DNA of 64,000 nucleotides from Winogradskyella pelagia (lineage in GTDB: Bacteria; Bacteroidota; Bacteroidia; Flavobacteriales; Flavobacteriaceae). Shown piece by piece: positions 35,551-44,643 of this stretch; positions within the stretch are counted from its first letter, which is position 1; each line of letters opens with the position of its first letter. Below the pieces are notes generated by a model. It was not told where the DNA came from. It saw nothing but the letters and a program-made list of their open reading frames with translations, and made no database searches. The DNA lies in the NCBI RefSeq assembly GCF_017581965.1, contig NZ_JAGEVF010000004.1, positions 248,001-312,000 on the forward strand. The letters run 5' to 3'. Made by a program: the position numbers and the translations under genes.

Positions 35551-37356
35551 ATGCCACAAACGTTAAATTGGATTGACTGGACTGTCCTGGCGCTGACACT
35601 TTTGTTTATTGTTGGCTACGGAACTTGGAAAACCAGAAACCAGAAAAGCGCACAAGATTACATTAAAGGTGGCAACACCACTAAGTGGTGGACTATTGGC
35701 TTATCCGTAATGGCAACCCAAGCTAGTGCTATCACGTTCTTATCTACAACAGGTCAAGCCTATTCAGATGGTATGGGCTTTGTTCAGTTTTACTTTGGCT
35801 TACCAATTGCCATGGTAATTATATGTTTGGTATTTATTCCAATTTATCATAGGTTAAAGGTTTATACAGCCTATGAATTCTTAGAAAACCGCTTTGATCT
35901 TAAAACGAGAACCTTAACTGCTATACTCTTTTTGATTCAACGTGGCTTAGCTGCAGGCATTACCATATTTGCTCCCGCCATTATTCTTTCTGTTGTTTTG
36001 GGATGGAATATTGTAACCCTCAACATTATTATAGGGACATTGGTTATAATTTATACTGTTTCTGGTGGAACCAAGGCGGTAACAGTAACACAGAAACAGC
36101 AGATGTTTGTAATTTTTGCAGGTATGCTTGCTGCTCTATTTATTGTAATTGATTTAATTCCTGATAAAGTATCTTTTATTGATGCCATTGATATTGCCGG
36201 AGCTACAGGGCGAATGGAAATATTAGACTTCTCTTTTGATTTAGAAAATCGATACACCATTTGGTCTGGTTTAATTGGCGGCACCTTTTTAGCCCTCTCC
36301 TATTTCGGCACAGACCAAAGCCAAGTTCAACGATATTTATCTGGCAAATCTATAAAAGAGATGCAAATGGGATTATTATTTAATGGCCTTTTAAAGGTAC
36401 CCATGCAATTCTTTATTCTTTTAGTTGGAATTATGGTGTTTGTTTTTTATCAATTTAATAGCGCACCGTTAAATTTTATTAATGCCTCAACCGAAACTGT
36501 CCTCGCATCTGAATATGCAGAAGATTACAAAGAACTGCAAAGAGAACAAGATATTTTATTTACTCAAAAAAAAGCGGCTAGTTTACTTTTAGCCGAAGGC
36601 AAAAATAGCAGCCTTGTTTCTCGGCTACAAGAAATGGATAGTATTGAAAAGGAAAACCGGCTAAGGTCAAAGTTTTTAATAAAAAGTGCCATTGACTCAG
36701 AATACGAGACGAGTTATAAAAATCTGCAATTAAAATTAAAAAATCTCAAACCAGAATCTGAAGATTACAAAATTGCAGAGAGCGAGCTTAAGACTTTGTA
36801 CTATGAAGCCGCCAAGGATACGCAAACCAATGATAGAGATTATATGTTCATCTCCTTTATCCTAGATTATTTACCAACAGGTTTAGTAGGTTTACTCCTA
36901 GCCGTTATTTTATCAGCTGCCATGTCCTCTACAGCATCAGAAATTAACGCATTAGCCACTATAACCTCTATGGATTTATATGGGCGCAATAAAATAGAAG
37001 AAAAGGATGAAAGCCATATGGTCAAGGTAACCAAATGGTTCACTTTAGTTTGGGGAATTATAGCTATTATTATTGCGTGTTTTGCAAATTTAGCTGAAAA
37101 TCTTATTCAACTGGTAAACATTATTGGGTCTATTTTTTATGGAAATGTCTTAGGTATTTTCTTATTAGCATTTTTCTTTAAGCATATTAAAGGCAATGCC
37201 GTTTTTAATGCGGCTTTGATCACACAAGTTATTGTCGTTATTGGATGGTGGTTTGATTGGATGCCGTATTTATGGTTGAATTTATTTGGCTGTATTTTGG
37301 TCATCACAATCGCCAATATCTTTCAGAGTTTCTTTAATAAAACAGTACAAAGCTAA
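35551..37356 (+). CDS. Sodium:solute symporter (SSS family) with a charged insert
   Basis: 601 aa, about 13 transmembrane helices. The N-terminal half has WWTIGLSVMATQASAITFLS and GGTKAVTVTQKQQ, typical SSS positions. Between residues of about 310 and 430 lies an unusual long, charged, coiled-coil-like insert rich in Glu/Lys, followed by the conserved core helix LLLAVILSAAMSSTASEINA. The substrate is unknown (sugar, sialic acid or similar). ATG at 35551 is preferred to the TTG at 35542. Confidence 0.88.
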   Translation: MPQTLNWIDWTVLALTLLFIVGYGTWKTRNQKSAQDYIKGGNTTKWWTIGLSVMATQASAITFLSTTGQAYSDGMGFVQFYFGLPIAMVIICLVFIPIYHRLKVYTAYEFLENRFDLKTRTLTAILFLIQRGLAAGITIFAPAIILSVVLGWNIVTLNIIIGTLVIIYTVSGGTKAVTVTQKQQMFVIFAGMLAALFIVIDLIPDKVSFIDAIDIAGATGRMEILDFSFDLENRYTIWSGLIGGTFLALSYFGTDQSQVQRYLSGKSIKEMQMGLLFNGLLKVPMQFFILLVGIMVFVFYQFNSAPLNFINASTETVLASEYAEDYKELQREQDILFTQKKAASLLLAEGKNSSLVSRLQEMDSIEKENRLRSKFLIKSAIDSEYETSYKNLQLKLKNLKPESEDYKIAESELKTLYYEAAKDTQTNDRDYMFISFILDYLPTGLVGLLLAVILSAAMSSTASEINALATITSMDLYGRNKIEEKDESHMVKVTKWFTLVWGIIAIIIACFANLAENLIQLVNIIGSIFYGNVLGIFLLAFFFKHIKGNAVFNAALITQVIVVIGWWFDWMPYLWLNLFGCILVITIANIFQSFFNKTVQS

Positions 37357-37387
37357 AAAAACGCAACTTTTTAAGTTGCGTTTTTTT
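37357..37387. terminator. Terminator after the SSS symporter
   Basis: 12-bp stem AAAACGCAACTT / AAGTTGCGTTTT with a 3-nt loop and T-tract; the A-tract on the other side makes it bidirectional toward the convergent DUF2911 gene. Confidence 0.88.
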
Positions 37388-37430
37388 ATTTCTATCGTCT
37401 ATAAACGAAGTAGAATGCTAACTTCACGGC

Positions 37431-38276
37431 TTACATTGCGCCCCATTCTTTTAAGGACTCCGTATTCATTTTTATATAATCCGCATTACCAGCTTCCTTA
37501 GCTCCAGCCAAAGATTCTTTAGCTATGGCGATTGCTTTCTTTTTTTTGCCCATTTTAGCGTAAATAAGAGATTGCTGTCTTAATTGCCAATAGCCAGGCT
37601 TCTCAATCATTGACATGGCTTTGTTCATCCATTCTTCGGCCTTTTTTAAATCCTTTCCTTCAGTTGAATAATATACAGCGGCATTATAATAATCTCCTGC
37701 AGATGGACCTGCCATAGTCTTTTCTATAGATGTAGTCACCATTTGATCTGTAGGGACATTTATAGTTACTCCTGCATACGTGTTCTCCCACATCATTCCA
37801 AGCTCTACTGAACCGCTCGTTAAGTTACCAAACATGATTGTCCACGTTTCAATATCCATTGGCAATTCTTGGGTTGTTACAGTAGCCTTTGCAGCTACCT
37901 TAGACTCATCCCATTGCTGTGGTGCACCCCAATTTTCAGTATCTGAATAGAACATTACATCCCAACTTCCTTCGGTTGGTATCACAAAAACGGCATAAGA
38001 ACCCGCTTTTAAAGTCTGATCGCCAATCATTACATCAGTACTGAACGTAATTGTGGTGTTTTTGTTAGCACCTGTGCGCCATACTTTACCGTAAGGTACA
38101 AGATTTCCAAAAATTGTTCTACCCTTCATTCCAGGTCTTGAGTACTCTAAAGTAACATCAGTAAGGCCTACTTTTTGCTCAGTTTTTGAAAAAGGACTTG
38201 GTTGAGGTGTTTCAATTTGAGCATTGACAGAAAATAAAAGGGTCAACGCGAAAGTAAAAAGTAATAATCGTTTCAT
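37431..38276 (-). CDS. DUF2911 domain-containing exported protein
   Basis: 281 aa. Signal peptide (about 1-19), then the DUF2911 beta domain (about 30-185) with the hallmark YSRPGMKGRTIFGNLVPYGK and VWRTGANKNTTITFS. A C-terminal helical repeat of TPR type (about 200-280) follows. The family is periplasmic, of unknown function, and abundant in Bacteroidota. Transcribed alone. Confidence 0.9.
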   Translation of the reverse strand: MKRLLLFTFALTLLFSVNAQIETPQPSPFSKTEQKVGLTDVTLEYSRPGMKGRTIFGNLVPYGKVWRTGANKNTTITFSTDVMIGDQTLKAGSYAVFVIPTEGSWDVMFYSDTENWGAPQQWDESKVAAKATVTTQELPMDIETWTIMFGNLTSGSVELGMMWENTYAGVTINVPTDQMVTTSIEKTMAGPSAGDYYNAAVYYSTEGKDLKKAEEWMNKAMSMIEKPGYWQLRQQSLIYAKMGKKKKAIAIAKESLAGAKEAGNADYIKMNTESLKEWGAM

Positions 38277-38398
38277 TTTTTTCAGGTTTAGTGTTTCAAT
38301 TTTTAAAGGTACAACTTGTACAATATCAGATATGTTAATTAATACTTAAAAGCCGTTGGGACAAAATTATTGCATAAAAAGTATGTTTATAAATTTTA

Positions 38399-38420
38399 TT
38401 TATCGTAATATTGCAATAAA
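38399..38420. promoter_or_regulatory. Candidate ArsR operator
   Basis: Imperfect 22-bp palindrome: left arm TTTATCGTAAT, right arm ATTGCAATAAA, nine of eleven positions symmetric. It ends 16 bp before the arsR ATG, in the position expected for an autoregulating ArsR-type repressor. Confidence 0.6.
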
Positions 38421-38436
38421 CAAATTAATTAGCACT

Positions 38437-38766
38437 ATGGGATTGACAAAAAGTGAAATCTTTACGGATGCCCAAAACGAAATAGCCACTCTAGCCAAAG
38501 CCTTTGCGCATCCAGCACGTGTGGCCATTTTGCATCAATTGTTCAAGTCGGACACTTGTATTTGTGGCGACCTGGTTAATGAGATTGGTCTGGCGCAGGC
38601 CACTATTTCCCAGCATTTAAGAGAACTTAAATCTATCGGTATTATCAAGGGAACCATCGAGGGTACTAGTGTATGCTATTGCATCGATACCGATAATTGG
38701 AAGCGTATTAAGTCTGTAATGAGCGCCTTTTTAAATAACCATCCAAACCCAACTAACTGTTGTTAA
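38437..38766 (+). CDS. arsR: ArsR-family metalloregulatory repressor
   Basis: 109 aa winged helix (about 10-95). The SDTCICGDL segment corresponds to the metal-sensing ELCVCDL helix of ArsR, with a CxC thiol pair. The recognition helix is QATISQHLRELKSIG, and the C-terminus has another Cys pair. It represses the downstream arsenic genes until As(III) binds. ATG at 38437 is chosen because the upstream extension would run through the operator palindrome. Confidence 0.92.
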   Translation: MGLTKSEIFTDAQNEIATLAKAFAHPARVAILHQLFKSDTCICGDLVNEIGLAQATISQHLRELKSIGIIKGTIEGTSVCYCIDTDNWKRIKSVMSAFLNNHPNPTNCC

Positions 38767-38784
38767 ATCCAAAAATAAACGACT

Positions 38785-39255
38785 ATGTTATTATCAGAAT
38801 TAAAATCTAAACTTAATAAGCTTAACACTATTGCATTTAAACTCCCTAATGGAAATCTAGTACCGAGCCATTTTCACGTTACCGAAGTCGGTAAAGTTTC
38901 TAAACACTTTATTGATTGCGGTGGTGTGCTTCGTCAAGAAAAGAAAGTCAATTTTCAGCTTTGGGAAGCTAATGACTATGACCACAGATTACATCCTAAC
39001 AAATTACTCGGAATTGTTGAATTAGCTCAGGATAAATTAAATATTGGCGATTTAGAAATTGAAGTAGAATATCAAGGCGATACCATTGGTAAATACGGCT
39101 TGGATTTTGACGGCAAAGACTTCCTGTTAACTTCTAAACAAACTGATTGTTTGGCTAAGGATAATTGTGGCATTCCACAAGAGAAGCTGAAAAGTAATTT
39201 ATCTGAACTTAAAAATAAGGAGGAAGCCTGTAATCCCGCTTCCGGTTGTTGCTAA
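38785..39255 (+). CDS. DUF6428 family protein of the arsenic operon
   Basis: 156 aa, single domain typical of DUF6428 (LPNGNLVPSHFHVTEVG near 21-37; LLGIVELAQDKLNIGDLEIE). The C-terminal tail is Cys-rich (NCGIP, CNPASGCC), which could bind As(III). It lies between arsR and the ACR3 exporter, where the family is usually found in Bacteroidota. The biochemical role is unknown. Confidence 0.85.
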   Translation: MLLSELKSKLNKLNTIAFKLPNGNLVPSHFHVTEVGKVSKHFIDCGGVLRQEKKVNFQLWEANDYDHRLHPNKLLGIVELAQDKLNIGDLEIEVEYQGDTIGKYGLDFDGKDFLLTSKQTDCLAKDNCGIPQEKLKSNLSELKNKEEACNPASGCC

Positions 39256-39278
39256 AACTTATACTGTTCACCTAAAAT

Positions 39279-40328
39279 ATGAAGAAGCTTAGTTTTTTAG
39301 ATCGCTATCTCACACTTTGGATTTTTCTTGCCATGGCTCTTGGTGTTGCCTTAGGCTATTTGGCCCCTGGCCTACCAAAGATAATTGATTCCCTTAGTTC
39401 AGGAACCACTAATATCCCCATTGCCATAGGACTTATTGTAATGATGTATCCGCCATTGGCAAAGGTAGATTATGCCCTACTCCCAAAAGTATTTAAAAAC
39501 ACAAAAATCCTTAGCATCTCCTTAATATTGAATTGGGTCATCGGTCCTATTTTAATGTTTGTACTGGCAATCCTATTTCTTCAGGACTATCCCGAATATA
39601 TGGTAGGTCTGATTTTAATTGGTCTGGCGCGCTGCATTGCCATGGTATTGGTTTGGAATGATCTGGCCGAAGGCAGTAGCGAATACGGTGCTGGTCTTGT
39701 AGCACTAAATAGTATTTTTCAAGTTTTTGCCTATAGTTTCTATGCATGGATTTTCATAACTATACTACCACCCTATTTTGGATTTGAAGGTGCAATAGTT
39801 GATATTTCCATCGCTACTATTGCCGAAAGCGTAGCCATATATTTGGGTATTCCATTCCTACTAGGAATAGCAAGTAGATTAATCCTTGTGAAGCTTAAAG
39901 GTGAGTCTTGGTATTCCAAAACCTTCATACCGGCAATCTCGCCTTTAACATTAATTGCCTTATTATTTACCATAATTGTTATGTTCTCGCTTAAAGGTGA
40001 ACTTATTGTAGAAATCCCATTAGATGTGGTTATTATTGCTATACCATTACTAATCTATTTTACGGTAATGTTCATAATCGGATTTTTCTTTACCAAAGCA
40101 TCAGGCGGTTCATATGATAAAACTGCGGCTGTTGCCTTTACTGCTGCCGGTAATAACTTTGAACTCGCCATAGCGGTGGCAATAGCTGTTTTTGGACTTA
40201 ACTCTGGACAAGCCTTTGCTGGAGTCATAGGGCCCTTAGTAGAAGTACCTGCACTAATTTTATTGGTTAGGGTATCATTTTGGCTAAGGGATAAATATTT
40301 TAAAAAATCAGTTTCGGCAAACCCTTAA
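39279..40328 (+). CDS. acr3: ACR3-type arsenite efflux permease
   Basis: 349 aa, ten transmembrane helices. The family sequence [16 protein letters not shown] carries the conserved Cys used in arsenite transport, and [18 protein letters not shown] closes the transport core. It expels As(III) with the proton gradient. Third gene of the operon, 23 bp after DUF6428. Confidence 0.95.
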   Translation: MKKLSFLDRYLTLWIFLAMALGVALGYLAPGLPKIIDSLSSGTTNIPIAIGLIVMMYPPLAKVDYALLPKVFKNTKILSISLILNWVIGPILMFVLAILFLQDYPEYMVGLILIGLARCIAMVLVWNDLAEGSSEYGAGLVALNSIFQVFAYSFYAWIFITILPPYFGFEGAIVDISIATIAESVAIYLGIPFLLGIASRLILVKLKGESWYSKTFIPAISPLTLIALLFTIIVMFSLKGELIVEIPLDVVIIAIPLLIYFTVMFIIGFFFTKASGGSYDKTAAVAFTAAGNNFELAIAVAIAVFGLNSGQAFAGVIGPLVEVPALILLVRVSFWLRDKYFKKSVSANP

Positions 40329-40340
40329 AAACTTAAATAC

Positions 40341-40955
40341 ATGTACCAATCCCTAAAAGATTATATAGATATACTCGATACCAGCATTATTTCGAATGAA
40401 CGCAAGTCTATATTAGAGCCGCTCATTGAATACATCCAATCTCAAATGGATAATAATGGTCCTATTAATCTCAATTTAATTTGTACACACAATTCTAGAC
40501 GTAGTCATTTATCTCAAGTTTGGGCACAAACCTTGGCGTTTTATTATGGCATCCATGACATCCAATGCTATTCGGGAGGTACTGAAGCTACAGCAGTATT
40601 TCCAAAAGTTATAGATACATTGATTGAGCAAGGTTTTCAAATCAAAGCCATTTCAGAATGTAGGAATCCGGTCTACGCGATTAAATACGATGAGAATGCT
40701 AATGCTATCATTGCATTTTCAAAAAGCTTTGACGATAGTTTTAATGCTCAAAGTAACTTTGCCGCTGTAATGACCTGCAGCCATGCTGACGAAAACTGCC
40801 CATTTATACCAGGAGCAAACCAGCGTATTGCCTTAAATTATGAAGACCCAAAGTTGTTTGATGGTACCCCTCAGCAAACTGAAAAATACAAAGAGCGTAG
40901 CACACAGATTGCAACAGAAATGAAATACGTATTTTCCGAAATCGCAAAAGATTAA
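40341..40955 (+). CDS. LMW protein-tyrosine-phosphatase-type arsenate reductase
   Basis: 204 aa. The phosphatase loop CTHNSRR (C-x5-R, near residues 49-55) is that of the low-molecular-weight PTPase/ArsC fold; more Cys (CRNP, TCSHADENC) could serve the disulfide relay that reduces arsenate. It is the last gene of the arsenic operon, 12 bp after ACR3. Its stop overlaps that of the convergent metallo-beta-lactamase gene by 4 bp. Confidence 0.88.
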   Translation: MYQSLKDYIDILDTSIISNERKSILEPLIEYIQSQMDNNGPINLNLICTHNSRRSHLSQVWAQTLAFYYGIHDIQCYSGGTEATAVFPKVIDTLIEQGFQIKAISECRNPVYAIKYDENANAIIAFSKSFDDSFNAQSNFAAVMTCSHADENCPFIPGANQRIALNYEDPKLFDGTPQQTEKYKERSTQIATEMKYVFSEIAKD

Positions 40956-41737
40956 CTTGATTGTATCGAATTAAATTCTTTAGATTCTCCATCATCGGGA
41001 ATCCATACTTTTTTGGTTAGTCCCAGTTTTAAAACCTCATTTTTAAGCTGATGACGCTTTGTTGGACAGTGATTTACAGCCTCCAAATGATTAGCTATGA
41101 CTATAGAAGGCGCTGTTGTAATGAACCTTAAGATATCATCCATATGCATTAATATAGGCTTGTAAAAGTCTAATTGGGCCGAGCCACAGGCTACCACGGC
41201 AATATCAGGATTTAATTCTGTTAAGACCTTATGCACATCTTCTGTGTAAATGGTATCAGAACTTAAATAAATAGAAGGTTCATTTGGTAATTTTATAAAA
41301 TAACCCATTACATTTCCCATACGTTTAGCTACAGCACCATAGCCATGCACCGCAGGTATACCCTGGATTGTACCTCCTAAAAATGCACTCGTTTTCCAAT
41401 AATCTACAGATTGGGTAACATTTAAACCTCTTTGGCTCAGCTTATCTTGGTCCTTAATACTAGAAATGACGGGAATCTCTTTTGAGAGTAACAGATCTTC
41501 CCCTGCCTTATCCAAATGATCGGGATGTAGATGGGTAACCAAACAATGACTCGTTTTTTCAACCATTGCCAAAGCGTTGACAGGTAAATCAATTATAGGA
41601 TTTCGTCTCGGTTTGAAACGAATAAAACTAAATGGTGGTGCCGCTTTTCCTTTTGAAGAAAGCATAGGATCTACCAAAATGTGCTTATCACGTGTTTCTA
41701 TAATTAGCGTGGCATTTCGTAAGTGATGTATCTTCAT
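40952..41737 (-). CDS. MBL-fold metallo-hydrolase
   Basis: 261 aa. Begins MKIHHLRNATLIIETRDKHI, the normal start of UlaG-like metallo-beta-lactamase-fold hydrolases, so the ATG at 41737 is preferred to the one at 41773. Zinc motif THLHPDHLD, then SSDTIY and a late His (ANHLEAVNHCP). The substrate is unknown. It is convergent with the arsenic operon and shares 4 bp with its last gene. Confidence 0.88.
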   Translation of the reverse strand: MKIHHLRNATLIIETRDKHILVDPMLSSKGKAAPPFSFIRFKPRRNPIIDLPVNALAMVEKTSHCLVTHLHPDHLDKAGEDLLLSKEIPVISSIKDQDKLSQRGLNVTQSVDYWKTSAFLGGTIQGIPAVHGYGAVAKRMGNVMGYFIKLPNEPSIYLSSDTIYTEDVHKVLTELNPDIAVVACGSAQLDFYKPILMHMDDILRFITTAPSIVIANHLEAVNHCPTKRHQLKNEVLKLGLTKKVWIPDDGESKEFNSIQSS

Positions 41738-41863
41738 TATCAAACAAATAAGCACCAGCAAATGTAACCTCAAATTTTCAAAAGTGGTGAGAATTATTTT
41801 CAGAGACTGATGGAGAAAAGTAGAGAGTTAATAATTATGGCGAATATTAGACCTGTTTTTTTA

Positions 41864-42241
41864 TTAATACCCATAACCAATATGCTCTTTAACTTCAAGT
41901 TTTCCCTTATAATAAACTAATTTTGGTCTGTATCCTTCTTCGACATAATGCTCAGAGCAAATGGTGTCATTCTTAACATAAATACAGATTTTAAACATCC
42001 CCTCACCTCTAACATCAAAACCAAAAGAAACTGTTTTAATTTTTTTTAGTTGAGCTGAGCTAACTGATTCTAAAATTCCATTTGCGTGAAAATCAATTTT
42101 ATTTAGGTCTTGGTTATCAATAACTTGAAGATTAACAATTACATCATCTCCGTTCCCTAAATCTAGACAAGGACTAGTACTTAAACATCCAAACAAAATG
42201 AATGGAATACAAATCAATAAAAAGTGTTTTATGCTATTCAT
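41864..42241 (-). CDS. Hypothetical lipoprotein
   Basis: 125 aa. Signal peptide with lipobox LFGC (Cys19), a second Cys shortly after, then a small domain without recognisable motifs. Monocistronic, on the minus strand upstream of the light-linked gene cluster. It could be a surface lipoprotein. Confidence 0.65.
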   Translation of the reverse strand: MNSIKHFLLICIPFILFGCLSTSPCLDLGNGDDVIVNLQVIDNQDLNKIDFHANGILESVSSAQLKKIKTVSFGFDVRGEGMFKICIYVKNDTICSEHYVEEGYRPKLVYYKGKLEVKEHIGYGY

Positions 42242-42613
42242 TGGTTAATAGTCTCAAAGACAAAGTAGAAATAAAAACATTATTCTTTAGCAGTTACTTG
42301 ATTCGTATAAAATTAAATTAATTTTTCAACACTTTATCCCTGCAAACAAATGCTTTTTAAAGCAAACGAAGTTACTTACTGAAAGTCACTAAAAACTTCT
42401 TGTACTAACTTTCGAATAGATAGCAAGCTCCGTGATTTTTGCATTTCTTTTTAAGTCATTTTGATTTATACTGCGAGCCACTGTAAAGTCAATAATTAAA
42501 AGAAAGTTTTCAGAATTATTATGATGAGCTGAGTCAAATAAGTGTATCCAATTTATAAAACGATATATATGAAAATTCAGTAATTGTGAAGATTCTTTTA
42601 ATCTTGTTAAATT
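42242..42613. other. Intergenic region upstream of the photolyase cluster
   Basis: About 370 bp of AT-rich sequence between two divergent genes. I see no gene, RNA or clear repeat here; the regulatory repeat begins at 42614. Confidence 0.5.
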
Positions 42614-42645
42614 TTGTTTAACCTTAATTAAAAATGATTAAACAT
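42614..42645. promoter_or_regulatory. Shared light-regulon inverted repeat, copy 3 (photolyase unit I)
   Basis: Half-sites TTGTTTAA (42614-42621) and TTAAACAT (42638-42645), 16-bp spacer, identical architecture to the blh/proteorhodopsin copies and with the same flanking C and TGA. A perfect TAnnTTTG -7 box (TATCTTTG, 42650-42657) follows at 5 bp, placing the repeat over the promoter of the unit that starts at 42676. Confidence 0.8.
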
Positions 42646-42675
42646 TCTTTATCTTTGTTTTATAAATTTGAAATT

Positions 42676-43332
42676 ATGGCTAAGAAAAAATCAATCACAG
42701 CTTCAGACTTAATCGGCTTTTACATGGATTATGTATTAATGCACAATCATAAGCCTAAATCTGTTTACGCATTTGCAAAAGACAATAACTTCGAGGAGCA
42801 AAAATTCTATGAATTTTTTGGTTCTTCTGATGCACTAGAACAGTCCATATTTAAGGTGTTTTTTGACAACACCGTAAAGGCTTTAGACAAAAGTGGAGAC
42901 TATCATTCCTTTGATGCCAGAAATAAACTGTTAAGTTTTTACTATACTTTTTTTGAAAACCTAACAGCGAACAGAAGTTATGTTGTTCACGCATTGCACG
43001 AGCATAAAAATGGCATGCAATCCCTTAAGGTATTGTCTCATTTAAAGAAAAGTTTTGCCAACTACATCGAGCAACTTGGCATCAAAACTATAGACCTAAA
43101 ACAAGAGCAATTAGACAAAATTCAAAATAGAGGTCTTAAAGAGTCGGCTTGGTTTCAATTACTAGTGACTATAAAGTTTTGGCTAGATGACACCTCACCA
43201 TCTTTTGAAAAAACAGATATTTTTATTGAGAAATCGGTTCGTGCTAGTTTTGATTTAATCGATGTTTCACCTCTTAAAAGCATTGTAGACTTTGGCAAGT
43301 TTCTGTTTAAGGAAAAAATGCACATGAACTAG
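42676..43332 (+). CDS. TetR-family-like regulator or DNA-binding-fold protein
   Basis: 218 aa. The N-terminal region (about 10-60: DLIGFYMDYVLMHNHKPKSV, YAFAKDNNFEEQKFYEFFGS) has TetR helix-turn-helix spacing; the rest is an all-helical TetR-like C-terminal domain. The HTH is degenerate compared with typical TetR. The ATG at 42676 is preferred to that at 42634, which lies in the regulatory repeat. It heads the first light-linked unit and ends where the ABC1 kinase gene starts. It could sense a ligand such as a pigment or lipid, but this is inference. Confidence 0.72.
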   Translation: MAKKKSITASDLIGFYMDYVLMHNHKPKSVYAFAKDNNFEEQKFYEFFGSSDALEQSIFKVFFDNTVKALDKSGDYHSFDARNKLLSFYYTFFENLTANRSYVVHALHEHKNGMQSLKVLSHLKKSFANYIEQLGIKTIDLKQEQLDKIQNRGLKESAWFQLLVTIKFWLDDTSPSFEKTDIFIEKSVRASFDLIDVSPLKSIVDFGKFLFKEKMHMN

Positions 43333-44643
43333 ATGAAAACCATAGATAGTATACCAATTACTAAAATATCTCGAGCATCAAAACTGGTTTCTACCGGAGC
43401 TAAAGTAGGGGTTAATTATATAAAGTATTACGGTGATAAAATGGTGAATTCCAAGGAAGATGCCAAAGAACGCCTCAACCAAAACAATGCCGAAGATATT
43501 TACGATAGTTTAAAGAAGCTTAAAGGCAGTGCCCTTAAAGTGGCGCAAATGTTGAGTATGGAGAAAAGTATTCTTCCGCAAGCTTACGTGGAAAAATTCT
43601 CGCTGTCACAGTTTTCTGTGCCACCACTGTCTCCTCCATTAGTTATAAAAACATTTAAAAAATATTTTGGGAAACATCCTGAAGATTTATTTGATACTTT
43701 CAATGCAACCTCGGTAAATGCTGCTAGTATAGGCCAAGTGCACCTAGCGGAAAAGGATGGGAAAAAATTTGCTGTGAAAATCCAATACCCTGGGGTTGCA
43801 GAAAGTATTGCTTCAGATTTAGCATTGGTAAAGCCAATAGCCATTAAGATGTTTAATATCAAAGGAAAAGACTCTGATAAATATTTTAAAGAGGTTGAGA
43901 ATAAACTTACCGAAGAAACCAATTATTTATTAGAAATAGATCAAAGTAAGGCTGTGGTAGAAGCCTGTGAGCATATACCACACCTTAAATTCCCTAATTA
44001 CTACGAGGAGTTATCCTCTGAGCGCATTATCACTATGGATTACATGAAAGGTGTGCACCTTTCTGAATTTGTATCACATAATACGGATGAGGCCTTATCC
44101 ACACAACTCGGTCAGGCCTTGTGGGACTTTTATATGTTCCAAATCCATAAGCTGCGTAAAGTACATGCAGACCCGCATCCTGGAAATTTTTTAATTTCTG
44201 ACGAAGGTGATTTAATTGCCTTGGACTTTGGTTGCATGAAAGAAATACCAGACGATTTTTATATTCCGTACTTTGAATTAGCCAAAAAAGAAAATATAGA
44301 AAATCCTGAAGCCTTTAAACAAAAGCTTTACGAATTGGAGATTTTAAGATCGGACGATACTGCTGACGAAGTGGCCTTCTTCACTGACATGTTCCACGAA
44401 TTGTTGAGTTTATTCACTCAGCCTTTCCATAGTGAAGTCTTCAATTTCTCAGACCCTGAATTTTTTAACCGTGTGGGTGAAATGGGTCAGCGCTACTCAA
44501 AAAGTACCGAATTGAGAAATATGAACGGTAACAGAGGCTCCAAACATTTTATTTATATCAATAGAACATTCTTTGGACTCTATAATTTAATGTTTGACCT
44601 TAAGGCGAAGAATATTAAAATAAATAACTTCACAAACTACTAA
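43333..44643 (+). CDS. AarF/ABC1 (UbiB) family atypical kinase
   Basis: 436 aa. Family signatures: LKGSALKVAQMLSME (the KxGQ region), IGQVHLA (nucleotide loop), VKIQYPG with the ATP lysine, HADPHPGNFL (catalytic loop) and ALDFGCMKEI (the metal-binding DFG). The family phosphorylates or extracts lipids and is required for quinone synthesis; plant members protect plastids from photo-oxidation. Start abuts the TetR-like gene and the next ATG follows its stop directly. Confidence 0.92.
   Translation: MKTIDSIPITKISRASKLVSTGAKVGVNYIKYYGDKMVNSKEDAKERLNQNNAEDIYDSLKKLKGSALKVAQMLSMEKSILPQAYVEKFSLSQFSVPPLSPPLVIKTFKKYFGKHPEDLFDTFNATSVNAASIGQVHLAEKDGKKFAVKIQYPGVAESIASDLALVKPIAIKMFNIKGKDSDKYFKEVENKLTEETNYLLEIDQSKAVVEACEHIPHLKFPNYYEELSSERIITMDYMKGVHLSEFVSHNTDEALSTQLGQALWDFYMFQIHKLRKVHADPHPGNFLISDEGDLIALDFGCMKEIPDDFYIPYFELAKKENIENPEAFKQKLYELEILRSDDTADEVAFFTDMFHELLSLFTQPFHSEVFNFSDPEFFNRVGEMGQRYSKSTELRNMNGNRGSKHFIYINRTFFGLYNLMFDLKAKNIKINNFTNY

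Noticed and set aside
38356-38436. Upstream extension of arsR
   Set aside because: It covers the candidate operator palindrome and has no ArsR-like residues.
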